NCBI GenBank assembly: GCA_964505215.1
Contig: CAZDGU010000008.1
Span: 1-64,000 of the forward strand
Reading direction: 5' to 3'
Origin: Gracilimonas sp964505215
GTDB taxonomy: Bacteria; Bacteroidota; Rhodothermia; Balneolales; Balneolaceae
DNA length: 64,000 bases
Both the position numbers and the translations under genes were made by a program. Shown piece by piece: positions 26,997 to 36,229 of the stretch. Within the stretch, counting starts at the first letter, position 1. Every line of letters starts with the position of its first letter. The notes under the pieces were generated by a model. That model had not been told where the DNA came from and searched no databases. It saw only the letters and a list, made by a program, of their open reading frames with translations.

Positions 26997-27572
26997 TTAC
27001 ACAAAAATAAGTTCCTCCTCAGAAACTAAAATATCTAAGGGGACATCAAACTCTTCAGAGGGAATATGGTCAAATATAAACCGATAAAATACGGCGCCGA
27101 CTTTTAAAGCAGTTGTTTGCTCTAAAAAACGATCATAAAACCCTTTTCCATATCCAAGGCGATTTCCCTTTCTATCGCCGGCGGCCATGGGTACTATAAT
27201 TAATTCAATCTCTTCCGGATTTGTAGGTGTGCAAATTTCAGGTTCACGAACGCCCCATTTATTTTCTTTCAAATCATCCGTTGAGCTGATTTCACAATGG
27301 ATAAGCGTTCCTTTTTGAAACTCTGTTACCGGAACAATCACCCTTTTACCAATTTCCAGCAGCTTTTGAATAAGCAAATCGGTTCGTACTTCCCTCCTCT
27401 TATTCATAGACACATATACGTGTACCGTTTGCGCTTTTTTTAAAAAGTCAGCGTTTAAGAGAGATTGAGTAATTTTTTCAGATTTGCTCCGCCATTCACT
27501 TTCACTCATTTGGCTGCGTTCACTTAAAACACGAGCCCGAAGTTCAGCTTTTTTGCGGCGGAGACTTTTCAT
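26997..27572 (-). CDS. 5-formyltetrahydrofolate cyclo-ligase
   Basis: ATP-dependent enzyme that converts 5-formyl-THF to 5,10-methenyl-THF. The N terminus KKAELRARVLSERSQM binds phosphate in known structures, and the C-terminal VPMAAGDRKGNRLGYGKGFYDRFL carries the conserved nucleotide- and substrate-binding residues. 191 residues is standard. Its start overlaps the bshC stop by 4 bp, indicating co-translation. Confidence 0.94.
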   Translation of the reverse strand: MKSLRRKKAELRARVLSERSQMSESEWRSKSEKITQSLLNADFLKKAQTVHVYVSMNKRREVRTDLLIQKLLEIGKRVIVPVTEFQKGTLIHCEISSTDDLKENKWGVREPEICTPTNPEEIELIIVPMAAGDRKGNRLGYGKGFYDRFLEQTTALKVGAVFYRFIFDHIPSEEFDVPLDILVSEEELIFV

Positions 27573-29182
27573 ATTTCTATGATATGATGACAGCTTAAAT
27601 CCATGCCCTCTTTCTCAATTTGAGCAAGCAGTTTTGACCAAATATCCAATCCATACTTATTCATAAAGTAAATGGGAGAAACCGCTCGTTCCTGCAAACC
27701 GCCATCCGGAAATAAATTTACTTTTATTTTCTCAATCCGGTTAATCTGCACTTTTTCTTGCTGCTTTATAGAGCGATAAACACGGCCTTTTAGTCTATCC
27801 AGCTCGTTTTCGAAACCGGCAACCGTTTTCCCGACCGTTCCTTCTAAAGTTGGGTCTATTTCCTGAATAACCTGCAAGGGGTTTTCCGCGGCAGCTTCCA
27901 GCTTTTCTTTCCATGCGCTAAAAACGGGTTCAATATCTATGGTATCCGACTTTTCGATGAACTCAGCTTCTAAATCTTCCATTCGCTTCTCATACTCAGA
28001 TAATTTGAAAGGAAGTTTTTCAATAATCCTTGAAATTCCGGACTCCACCAAAGTGCCACAAATTCGGGGAAATATTACCGGCATGTTAAGCTCAAACTCT
28101 TCATACAGCTTTTTCATTTGAGCGTAATACGACACTTCGCCCGGTCCGGCCACATAACCCAAAGTCGGTAATAGCTGATCTTGAATAATGGGACGAAGAA
28201 ATACATTGGGAGAAAACTGCTCCGGATTTTGGTTGATGTTTTCAACCAACTCTTCTTTTGTCCACTTTTTCTCCTCAGCCGACCACATGTTATTTTCTTT
28301 GTGAATTTTAACACGCTTTCGTTTTTCAGTCAGATAGAAAAGATTGGAATCCCCGTTTGCCACTTGGCGGTGGAAGTCTTTTTCAAGTGCGGCACTTTGT
28401 TTTTCAATAGCTTCAAAAACAGCGCCTTCATCCATTATGCTTTTAGCAAATGCGGGTGCCAGCAACTGTTTGACAGACTTAAAATTACTCCCTGCAATCA
28501 GCAATCCTTCATCGGCAAACCACTCATTAATCAATCCGGCAAAAGCTTGAACATGCGAATTTCCCGATTTGTAGAGCGCGTCAATTTGTTGCCATAAATT
28601 CTCAGAAAAATCAGTATCCGGAAGCAGCTCTTTAACTTGATTTTTAAACTGCTCAATATCATCGGTAATAAGCTCCTCGGCTACCGGCTTTCCGGTTCCG
28701 GTTTCAGAAAGATGTACTTTTTTAAAATCGGAATGAGTGGTAATTCCGGCCCATGAAATCTCCTCAAAATCATGATCTTCATCTGCCAGCCAAAAAACCG
28801 GCACAACCGGCCGGCCTGTTTTCTTTTCAAAATTACGCGCCGCAATAATAGCCGTAATGGTTTTATAAACCGTGTACATGGGGCCGCCAAGTACACCAAG
28901 CTGCTGCCCCGTAACTACTACCAAGGCATTATCTTGAGCTAATTTTTGGCGCTGATTCTGCTGGCTCTCTTCAATTCCCAGCTGTTTGTGATATTCTTGC
29001 AGAGCCAACAGGTATTCATTTTTAAAAAAACCCGAGGCAGTTGCGGTGCCGTTCTCTAAAATCTTTTGCTCGTCAAGCGGGTTATGCTCAAAAAAAAGTT
29101 CAAGATTCCGGTACTGTGATAAATAGGTGTTAAAAAGTATTGGGTAAGACAGTTCCTCAAAGGAACATTCCGATATATTCAA
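27569..29182 (-). CDS. bshC: bacillithiol biosynthesis cysteine-adding enzyme BshC
   Basis: Adds cysteine to the glucosamine-malate intermediate in the last step of bacillithiol synthesis. The Rossmann-like region carries VVVTGQQLGVLGGPMYTVYK (about 90-109) and VPVFWLADEDHDFEE; the C-terminal ERAVSPIYFMNKYG and ending CHHIIEI are typical. 537 residues is the normal length. Bacillithiol is the main low-molecular-weight thiol of many Bacteroidota and Firmicutes, so this organism probably uses it. It starts 2 bp after bfn and overlaps fthC by 4 bp. Confidence 0.93.
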   Translation of the reverse strand: MNISECSFEELSYPILFNTYLSQYRNLELFFEHNPLDEQKILENGTATASGFFKNEYLLALQEYHKQLGIEESQQNQRQKLAQDNALVVVTGQQLGVLGGPMYTVYKTITAIIAARNFEKKTGRPVVPVFWLADEDHDFEEISWAGITTHSDFKKVHLSETGTGKPVAEELITDDIEQFKNQVKELLPDTDFSENLWQQIDALYKSGNSHVQAFAGLINEWFADEGLLIAGSNFKSVKQLLAPAFAKSIMDEGAVFEAIEKQSAALEKDFHRQVANGDSNLFYLTEKRKRVKIHKENNMWSAEEKKWTKEELVENINQNPEQFSPNVFLRPIIQDQLLPTLGYVAGPGEVSYYAQMKKLYEEFELNMPVIFPRICGTLVESGISRIIEKLPFKLSEYEKRMEDLEAEFIEKSDTIDIEPVFSAWKEKLEAAAENPLQVIQEIDPTLEGTVGKTVAGFENELDRLKGRVYRSIKQQEKVQINRIEKIKVNLFPDGGLQERAVSPIYFMNKYGLDIWSKLLAQIEKEGMDLSCHHIIEI

Positions 29183-29184
29183 AG

Positions 29185-29763
29185 TTATCCTTTCATTTTA
29201 GCTATTCGGTCGCGGATTTTTGCCGCTTTTTCGTAATTCTCAGTTTCGATAGCTGTATTTAATTCTTTTTCTAATTTCTCCAGTTGAGACAACCCTTTTT
29301 GTCCGGCAGAAGCCTCATCAGCATCTAAAGTTCGCTCCAGGGTTTTTGAAGCCTGTTCTGTTTGTATTCCGGCTTCGTTTAATACTTTTTCGCTCACGTA
29401 AATAGGCGCTTTAAACCGTACGGCCAAAGCAATAGCATCGCTTGGCCTGGCGTCCAGTTCTATAGATTTATTTTCGCGTTCATATATAATTTGAGCAAAA
29501 AAAGTACCCTCAGATAAGTCATTAATAAAAACCTGGCTGATTTCAGCATCAAAGCTAAGGGCAAAGTTTTTCAATAAATCATGAGTCATGGGGCGTGGCG
29601 GCTTGATATTCTCCAGCTCTAAAGCAATCGCTTGCGCCTCAAAAGAGCCAATTATAATGGGTAAACGATGATCTCCATCCGCTTCCGTTAAGATTAATGC
29701 GTATGCACCGCCACTGCTTGGGCTGGTTGAAAGCCCCAATATTTCCATTAATACTTTAGTCAA
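29185..29763 (-). CDS. bifunctional nuclease family protein with C-terminal UVR motif
   Basis: 192 residues. Residues about 1-135 are a bifunctional nuclease (BFN/DUF151) domain: LPIIIGSFEAQAIALELE and ELDARPSDAIALAVRFKAPIYVSE. The last 35 residues form a UVR (UvrB/C-like) helical hairpin motif: LEKLEKELNTAIETENYEKAAKIRDRI. BFN proteins have nuclease activity in the plant relative; bacterial function is not settled. It is the first gene of bfn-bshC-fthC. Confidence 0.9.
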   Translation of the reverse strand: MTKVLMEILGLSTSPSSGGAYALILTEADGDHRLPIIIGSFEAQAIALELENIKPPRPMTHDLLKNFALSFDAEISQVFINDLSEGTFFAQIIYERENKSIELDARPSDAIALAVRFKAPIYVSEKVLNEAGIQTEQASKTLERTLDADEASAGQKGLSQLEKLEKELNTAIETENYEKAAKIRDRIAKMKG

Positions 29764-30191
29764 TGTTCCACCTTAAATTGCTTTTAGTAATTAATCCTAA
29801 AGGTAAGGAATTTTAGATAAGTCTTAAACTTACCTGTAGCTCAAGTAACTGCAATTAAACCGGAAAAGTTTGAGCTAATTCAATTTTGTCGAAAATCTTC
29901 AACCTAACCGATCAAATATCACTAAAGTAGGTTTTGGGTGAACATTTTATGCATCCTTTATTTTGAAATGAGCTTAGCTGAATACGGCTAAAGCGTTCCT
30001 ATTTGAATTTTTATTCATTCACGTCAGTAACTTTTAAGGTTCACTTCAGTACAACAGCCTCACCTGAACATGCGATATAATTAATCTTCAATCCGCATTA
30101 TTCTGGTTGAAGGAAATTTGCGTAAACAACTCTATCGTTTTCAGTGAATACTCCTTACTTCACAAGAGCTAAAAACCAAACCCAAGTTATT
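29764..30191. other. intergenic region
   Basis: About 430 bp between bfn (- strand) and the small lipoprotein gene (+ strand). It must hold divergent promoters. No hairpin, repeat or gene could be supported. Confidence 0.5.
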
Positions 30192-30689
30192 ATGAAAGCT
30201 TATAAAATTATATTACTGCTACTCCTTTTTTTCTCTATAACCTCTTGTATTGTCCATGAAGAAAAAGTAGAAGGAACAGCAGATACGGTATATTCCAGCA
30301 CCATCACCATTCTGGAGTCTGACTTTGTAAATGAAGATGAGTACGTAACCGTAGCCGAGTATGGCTGGGATAATCTGGATGAAGAAATGGTTGATTACGG
30401 CTTGGTTTTAGGCTACATCAAATTCAAAGGTACCACAGCCTGGCACGCCCTTCCCTACGCTGTGCCTTACGAAAATGATTTGGTGAACCTTCGGTACTTT
30501 TTTGACATTAATAACTTCAGCTTAGTGCTGGAAGGTGAAGTTCCCTATCAAACCCGCGATAATGCCGCTATTTTCCATGGCGATGTACTCCGCATCATCG
30601 CCATCCCGCCTACTCAAATAATTAGAGCTAAAGGATTTAACTATCGGAACTATAATCAGGTAATAGAGTATTACAACATTGATAAGTAA
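30192..30689 (+). CDS. hypothetical lipoprotein
   Basis: Not recognised. The ATG at 30192 gives a clear lipoprotein signal (MKAYKIILLLLLFFSITSC) with Cys19; an upstream in-frame ATG would spoil it. The mature part (about 145 residues) is acidic and mixed alpha/beta-like, with many aromatic and Asp/Glu residues (VAEYGWDNLDEEMVDYG). It lies 34 bp before an outer-membrane-like protein and could be co-expressed. Confidence 0.65.
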   Translation: MKAYKIILLLLLFFSITSCIVHEEKVEGTADTVYSSTITILESDFVNEDEYVTVAEYGWDNLDEEMVDYGLVLGYIKFKGTTAWHALPYAVPYENDLVNLRYFFDINNFSLVLEGEVPYQTRDNAAIFHGDVLRIIAIPPTQIIRAKGFNYRNYNQVIEYYNIDK

Positions 30690-30723
30690 AGACCATTAAT
30701 TTTAATTTAAACAGGTTAATCAG

Positions 30724-31206
30724 ATGAATATTCAGAAACTGTCAATTTCACTCTTAGTACTAACCGTTATTTTTGGCATTAATGCACATGCTCAATCAAC
30801 TCCCGAAACAGGCAGCTGGGGCTTACGGGCAAATGTAACAGGCCAGGCTTCTATTGAAGTCCCTTACATGCTCAACGTGTCTTTTTCGCTGGCGCCTTTT
30901 GTTGGGGTGAATGCTACCGAAGATCAATCCACAAACTTTTCTGTAGGAATTCGTCCGCGTTATTATATGGACATGAACAGCGCAGTAGCTACTTATTTTA
31001 CAGGAACGCTTGGGTTTTCCAATACCTCGTTTAGCAATTCTAATACCTCAATAACAGATTTTACGTTAGGTGTTGGTTATGGAGCCGAATATTTCTTCTC
31101 CGAGAAGTTCAGCGTCAGTGCCGATGCAAACCTAAACAGCCGCTTTGGTGACAGCGCCACCAATTTGGCCACTGTAGCCCGGGTTTCAGCTTCTGTTTAT
31201 TTCTAA
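30724..31206 (+). CDS. outer-membrane beta-barrel-like protein
   Basis: 160 residues with a Sec signal peptide (1-24, ending AHAQ). The mature part alternates hydrophobic and polar residues and is Gly/Ser/Thr/Asn rich (FSVGIRPRYYMDMN, FTLGVGYGAEYFFSEKF), ending SASVYF, the C-terminal aromatic of outer-membrane barrels. About eight strands could be drawn. Function unknown; small OmpA/OmpW-like porins look similar. A terminator follows at 31231-31262. Confidence 0.65.
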   Translation: MNIQKLSISLLVLTVIFGINAHAQSTPETGSWGLRANVTGQASIEVPYMLNVSFSLAPFVGVNATEDQSTNFSVGIRPRYYMDMNSAVATYFTGTLGFSNTSFSNSNTSITDFTLGVGYGAEYFFSEKFSVSADANLNSRFGDSATNLATVARVSASVYF

Positions 31207-31230
31207 ACAACGGCACATTTAGTATTTTTC

Positions 31231-31262
31231 AAAAGCCATCCAAAACCGGATGGCTTTTTTTG
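31231..31262 (+). terminator. rho-independent terminator
   Basis: AAGCCATCC (31233-31241) pairs with GGATGGCTT (31248-31256) around a short loop, followed by TTTTTT. It ends the lipoprotein/barrel gene pair. Confidence 0.9.
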
Positions 31263-31363
31263 TTTCATCTGATCAATAATCGTTTATATTATCAAGGGTA
31301 TTAAATTAAGCAGGACCTTTTGCACCATTAACGGTTTTAAATTATTTAAACCCACTCTTGTAG

Positions 31364-34300
31364 ATGAATATTAATGAGTCTTTAAATGTTTTCGAAGAAG
31401 CGCCATCCCCCATGTGCGTGCTCGACGCTTTCTCACCCGAGTTTAAGATTCTGAAAGTAAACAAAGCCTATTCTCAAACCGTATTCAACAATTCTGATTC
31501 ATATCATGAAAAGCCTTTTTTCGAGCTATTTTCAAGTATTCAAACGGAGGTTAATGAGGCAGAATTGAACAGGCTCAAACAGTCTTTCCAAAAGGTTATT
31601 TCCTCGGGACAAAAGGATGAAATTTCTGGTTTGAAAGTTGAAAGAGAAAATAAAAGCAATCACCTTTCTGAGCAGTACTGGAAAGTTGTTAATACGCCTG
31701 TTTTCGATGATCAAGAAAAAGTAAAGTACATTATTCACTCTATTTTTGATATCACTGCCGAGTATTTGAACGATAGGAATAACCGTATTATACTCGAAAA
31801 TACCCCTGAAGCATTCATGATTGTAGATCTTTCACTGAATCTCATTAACTGCAATGCTACTTTTAAAAGGAAGTTTGAAAATGTATTTGGGTTTGAAGCA
31901 CCTATTGGATTTAATGTATTAGACTTTGTTAGACCTGAACGGAAAAAAATAGTAGAAACAAATTTTCAAAATGCTTTAAAAGGAGAAACTGTCAAGGATA
32001 TGCTGAGTTTTAAGGGCATAGACGGCACCGACCTCTTTATTAAAGCTATTCACAAACCAATTTATGATGCAACGGGACATGCTTTCGGGGTATTTGTATC
32101 TATGCAGGATGTTACCGAAAAGCAAAAAGTAAAGGAAAGGTTAAAAGCAGAAGAAGCGCGTTTTCAAGCCCTGGTGGAATCAGGAAATGATATTATTATC
32201 GTTTTTAACGAAACATTACGGCCAAAATATATCTCTCCTTCTATGCAGGGCATATTGGGATATACAAAAGAAGAGGCGTACAGTCTCGACATGATGCAAA
32301 TAGTTCACCCCGAAGACCAGGCACATGTTGAAGAAGAGCTTCATCAATCCATCCAACAACCGGGAAATACCATATTTGTTACTCCGGCCAGAATGAAACA
32401 CAAAAATGGTAGCTGGAGATGGTTTGACGGTACCATTACAAATATGCTACACAACCCGGAAATTCGGGGCATTGTAGATAATTTTAAAGATATAACGGTA
32501 AAAGTTGAAACCGAGCAAAAGCTAAAAGAAGCTAAAGATAAGCTGGAGTCTTTAATAGAAAGTATAGAGGGCATAATATGGGAATCAGAAGCTGATACTC
32601 TCGAACTTAACTATGTAAGCACAAAGGTGGAACAAATACTGGGCCACAGCCAGAAACAATGGCTTCAGGAAAAAAACTTTTGGAAAAATAACATCCACCC
32701 TGATGACAAAAGCAGAGTTCTAAACACGATTCGTTCTAAGATAAATAAAAACAAAATCCACGAGCTTGAGTACCGTATTAAGAAAGCTAATGGTGAATAT
32801 ATTTGGGTGCGCGATGTAATAACCGTCATACCAAAAAATGATGGACCGGATATACTGCGTGGTATAATTATTGACATTAATCAGCAAAAAAAGCTTTCTA
32901 ATTTATTAGAAGAAGCGTATCGAATTGCGAAAATTGGAAACTGGGAATACAATATTAAGGAAGACAACTTATTCTGGTCCGACTTTATGTACGAGCTGCA
33001 TGAGTTCCCTAAGCACATGAAGCCCAAAATTGAACATGTTCTTGGGTTTTACGAAGCAATACATAATAGCGAAAACGTTACAGAAAGAATAAATAAAGCG
33101 TTTATCGGTGGAGCTACTTTCGACAAGGAATTGGAATTAACAACTCCAAAAGAAAATAAAAAATGGGTACGGACGGTAGGTACACCTGAAGTGGTTGACG
33201 GTAAATGCATTCGTGTATTCGGCAGCAGCCAGGACATAACCGATCGGGTAACCGCACAACATGAGCTGAAAGAAGCCGAAGAAAAGCTCCGCAATGTGGT
33301 TGAGCACAGCACCAATATGTTTTACACCCACAATATTGATGGCGTATTAACCTACGTGAGTCCCCAATCCACCTATTTTTTGGGATGTAAACCCGAAGAA
33401 GCCAAAAGAAGATGGATGGAATTTGTTACAGACCATCCTCAAAACGAGTTAGGCATACAACTAACCCAAAAAACCATTGCTACCGGAGAAATTCAGCAGG
33501 CTTATGAGCTTCAGCTGAAAACAGCGGATAATCGTATTATTTGGGTTGAAGTAAATGAAGCACCACTTCTTGAAAATGGTAAAACAACGGCCATTGTAGG
33601 TTCTTTGACTGATATAACCGAACGCAAAAAATATGAGACCCAGCTAAAAGAAAGCATTGAACGCTATAATTACGTTACCAAAGCCACCCGGGATGCCATT
33701 TATGACTGGGATATTAAGACTAATAAAGTGATTTGGGGAGAAGGATTGAAAAACTTGTTTGGCTATGATCCTGAGACTTTTAGTGAAATTGAAAATGCAT
33801 GGGATAAACACATTCATCCCGAAGATTTTGAAGAATTCAGGATGATACTCAATCAAGCTCTTGAAAATAAATCAAAACAACGGTGGGTGCACGAATACCG
33901 TTTTAAAAAAGCCAATGGCGCCTTCACTTACGTGAGCGAAACGGGATACATAATCAGAGATAATAAAGGAAATGCTTCGCGTATGATTGGTACCATTCGG
34001 GATGTTTCGGAAGCAGTTGCCGCAAAGAATGAAATAAAAGCCTCTCTCTCTGAAAAAGAAACCTTGCTTTCTGAAATTCATCATCGGGTTAAGAATAACC
34101 TGGCGGTGGTTTCCGGGATGATGCAGCTTCAGGCCTTTGAAGAAGAAGACACTCAGCTTCAGGCTAAACTGTTTGACAGCGTTGCTCGCATTAAAACCAT
34201 GGCTACGGTGCATGAATTATTGTATCAATCCAGAAGTTTTTCTAAACTCGAATTTTCTGATACCGTACAAAAATTAGTTCAGAACATCTCCCAAACCCTT

Positions 34301-34663
34301 CAGCCTGCCTCCAATATAAAAATGGAAATGCATTGTGATAGTATTAAGCTGAACATCAGCCAGGCTATACCGGCTTCATTAATCATTAATGAAGTGCTAA
34401 CCAATACCTATAAGCACGCGTTTAATGGGCAAGCTGATGGAACCATTACTTTCCATTTACAGAAAAAAGGGAAACAGATATTTATTCAGATAAAAGATGA
34501 TGGCGTGGGCTTCCCTCCTGACTTTAACCCTGAAAGCAGCCCCTCATTAGGTTTTCACCTGATTAAAGTACTTAGTGAACAAATTCAGGCTTCATACACC
34601 TACAAAAATAATGAAGCCGGAACGCTGTTTGAGCTTTCTTTCACAAAAATTCTTTCCAAATAG
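31364..34663 (+). CDS. multi-PAS sensor histidine kinase (HisKA_2 type)
   Basis: 1099 residues with no transmembrane segment. At least five or six PAS domains run from about 20 to 890, joined by EITERKK/DVTEKQKV-type PAS-PAC linkers (FDITAEY, VSMQDVTEK, SSQDITDR, GSLTDITERKKY, GTIRDVSEA). The kinase core is HisKA_2: LSEIHHRVKNNLAVV (His906/907) followed by HATPase with NEVLTNTYKHAF (N box) and DDGVGFPPD (G1). HisKA_2 kinases often phosphorylate regulators with PP2C or DNA-binding outputs. No response regulator is next to it. A paralogue with the same layout starts 1.6 kb downstream. Confidence 0.9.
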   Translation: MNINESLNVFEEAPSPMCVLDAFSPEFKILKVNKAYSQTVFNNSDSYHEKPFFELFSSIQTEVNEAELNRLKQSFQKVISSGQKDEISGLKVERENKSNHLSEQYWKVVNTPVFDDQEKVKYIIHSIFDITAEYLNDRNNRIILENTPEAFMIVDLSLNLINCNATFKRKFENVFGFEAPIGFNVLDFVRPERKKIVETNFQNALKGETVKDMLSFKGIDGTDLFIKAIHKPIYDATGHAFGVFVSMQDVTEKQKVKERLKAEEARFQALVESGNDIIIVFNETLRPKYISPSMQGILGYTKEEAYSLDMMQIVHPEDQAHVEEELHQSIQQPGNTIFVTPARMKHKNGSWRWFDGTITNMLHNPEIRGIVDNFKDITVKVETEQKLKEAKDKLESLIESIEGIIWESEADTLELNYVSTKVEQILGHSQKQWLQEKNFWKNNIHPDDKSRVLNTIRSKINKNKIHELEYRIKKANGEYIWVRDVITVIPKNDGPDILRGIIIDINQQKKLSNLLEEAYRIAKIGNWEYNIKEDNLFWSDFMYELHEFPKHMKPKIEHVLGFYEAIHNSENVTERINKAFIGGATFDKELELTTPKENKKWVRTVGTPEVVDGKCIRVFGSSQDITDRVTAQHELKEAEEKLRNVVEHSTNMFYTHNIDGVLTYVSPQSTYFLGCKPEEAKRRWMEFVTDHPQNELGIQLTQKTIATGEIQQAYELQLKTADNRIIWVEVNEAPLLENGKTTAIVGSLTDITERKKYETQLKESIERYNYVTKATRDAIYDWDIKTNKVIWGEGLKNLFGYDPETFSEIENAWDKHIHPEDFEEFRMILNQALENKSKQRWVHEYRFKKANGAFTYVSETGYIIRDNKGNASRMIGTIRDVSEAVAAKNEIKASLSEKETLLSEIHHRVKNNLAVVSGMMQLQAFEEEDTQLQAKLFDSVARIKTMATVHELLYQSRSFSKLEFSDTVQKLVQNISQTLQPASNIKMEMHCDSIKLNISQAIPASLIINEVLTNTYKHAFNGQADGTITFHLQKKGKQIFIQIKDDGVGFPPDFNPESSPSLGFHLIKVLSEQIQASYTYKNNEAGTLFELSFTKILSK

Positions 34664-34775
34664 CCTTATTACATACCTCGGAATTTGTGAAAAGTATGAA
34701 GGAATCCGGCTTTGATTGCATACATTTTGCCCCTAATTTCAGTGCTCTATAAAAACCGCTTAAAACACTTTTAAA

Positions 34776-35381
34776 ATGAGTATTAAAGAGAAATTAATGG
34801 CGCGCAGCAATACTGCCTGTGAATTATGTGGCTCCGATAATCAGCTTACCGCTTATACCCTTGCTCCGGCATCAACAGCTTCTGAAGATGATTCTGTATT
34901 AGTCTGCCAAACCTGCCTTAGCCAAATAGAAAGCGAGGATAAAATGGATAGCACCCACTGGCGGTGCTTAAATGAAAGCATGTGGAGCACAGTGCCTGCC
35001 GTACAGGTTTTAGCCTGGAGAGTCTTAGACCGGCTGCGTTCGGAAGGCCAAGGCTGGGCAATGGAATTGTTGGATATGTTATATTTGGATGATGAAACTA
35101 TGAAATGGGCAAAGTCAGCAAGTCTGATTCCAAAAACTGAAGAAGAAAGTTCAGCTGAACATACCGCTAAACACTTAGACGCTCATGGCGCCGAACTCGA
35201 AGATGGCGATACTGTGGTACTGATTAAAGACCTGAATGTAAAAGGGGCAGGCTTTACCGCTAAAAGAGGAACCGCTGTGCGGCGTATTTCATTGGTTCAT
35301 GACAATCCTGAGCAGATAGAAGGACGTGTAGAAGGCCAGCAAATTGTGATTCTTACTCAGTTTGTAAAGAAATCAAATTAG
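34776..35381 (+). CDS. PhnA / YjdM-like zinc-ribbon protein
   Basis: 201 residues. The N terminus has a zinc ribbon with CELCG and CQTC (about 15-18 and 49-52). The C-terminal 60 residues (LEDGDTVVLIKDLNVKGAGFTAKRGT, ending IVILTQFVKKSN) are the PhnA (YjdM) beta domain. YjdM is of unknown function despite the old PhnA name. The middle segment (about 75-135) is longer than in short PhnA proteins. It is followed by the pentapeptide gene with a 8-bp gap. Confidence 0.85.
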   Translation: MSIKEKLMARSNTACELCGSDNQLTAYTLAPASTASEDDSVLVCQTCLSQIESEDKMDSTHWRCLNESMWSTVPAVQVLAWRVLDRLRSEGQGWAMELLDMLYLDDETMKWAKSASLIPKTEEESSAEHTAKHLDAHGAELEDGDTVVLIKDLNVKGAGFTAKRGTAVRRISLVHDNPEQIEGRVEGQQIVILTQFVKKSN

Positions 35382-35389
35382 ACGAAACA

Positions 35390-35962
35390 ATGCCCCAACC
35401 CTATTATGCCGATCAGGTTTTTAAAGGAATTGATTTTACCAATGAAGAGTTTGAAATGGCAGACTATGAGTTTTGTCGGTTCATAAATTGTCAGTTTCCA
35501 AAAGTAAATATATCTGAATGTGTTTTTATTGAATGTGAGTTTGAAGGTTGCGACATAAGCATGGCCAATTTGGCCGGAACGGCTTTTAGAGACGTTAAGT
35601 TTACCGAATGCAAGCTTATGGGACTTCAGTTCGACCAATGCAATGCTTTTGGATTTTCAGTGAAGTTTAATTCTTGCAACCTAAATCTGTCTTCCTTTTT
35701 CCAGGTTAAAATGGCCGGAACTGAGCTAATAAATTGCAGTTTGCAGGAGGTTGATTTTAGCCGTGCCGTGCTCAGTAAAGCAACATTCGATAATTGTGAT
35801 CTGCTCCGCGTTGTTTTTGACGGAACAAAACTTCTAAAAGCAGATTTCAGAAGCGCCTATAATTTTATAATAGATCCTGAAAGCAATCAAATACAAGGTG
35901 CTAAATTTGCACTGCAAGGCCTGCCCGGGTTACTGCAAAAGTATGGAATTGTAGTAGAATGA
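35390..35962 (+). CDS. pentapeptide-repeat protein (Qnr/McbG-like)
   Basis: 190 residues made of pentapeptide repeats of the A(D/N)LXX type (FINCQFPKV, FIECEFEGCDISMANLAGTAF, VDFSRAVLSKATFDNCDLLRVVFDGTKL), forming a right-handed quadrilateral beta helix. Qnr and McbG members mimic DNA and protect gyrase; overall length and the break near residue 83 (GFSVKFN) fit that shape. Resistance or gyrase binding is an inference from the fold, not shown. It is likely co-transcribed with the PhnA-like gene. Confidence 0.88.
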   Translation: MPQPYYADQVFKGIDFTNEEFEMADYEFCRFINCQFPKVNISECVFIECEFEGCDISMANLAGTAFRDVKFTECKLMGLQFDQCNAFGFSVKFNSCNLNLSSFFQVKMAGTELINCSLQEVDFSRAVLSKATFDNCDLLRVVFDGTKLLKADFRSAYNFIIDPESNQIQGAKFALQGLPGLLQKYGIVVE

Positions 35963-36229
35963 AGCTTTAAACACACGAACCTTTCATTTAGCATAGGAGT
36001 GAATATTTCACATATATGCCAATTAAGCCCTTCAGGCCCCGACCTACTCATAAACAAACTGTCTCATCCCTTATTCCGTCCTAAAGTTTTTAACTTTTTT
36101 AACGATAAAACATTACTGTGAAACAGTATTTAACTGTTCAGAGAAAACCAATAACAAACATTAGTTCATTATCACAAAAGAATTATTTAACTTTTTTTAT
36201 TTTAACGGTGTTTTCCAACTAAAAAATGT

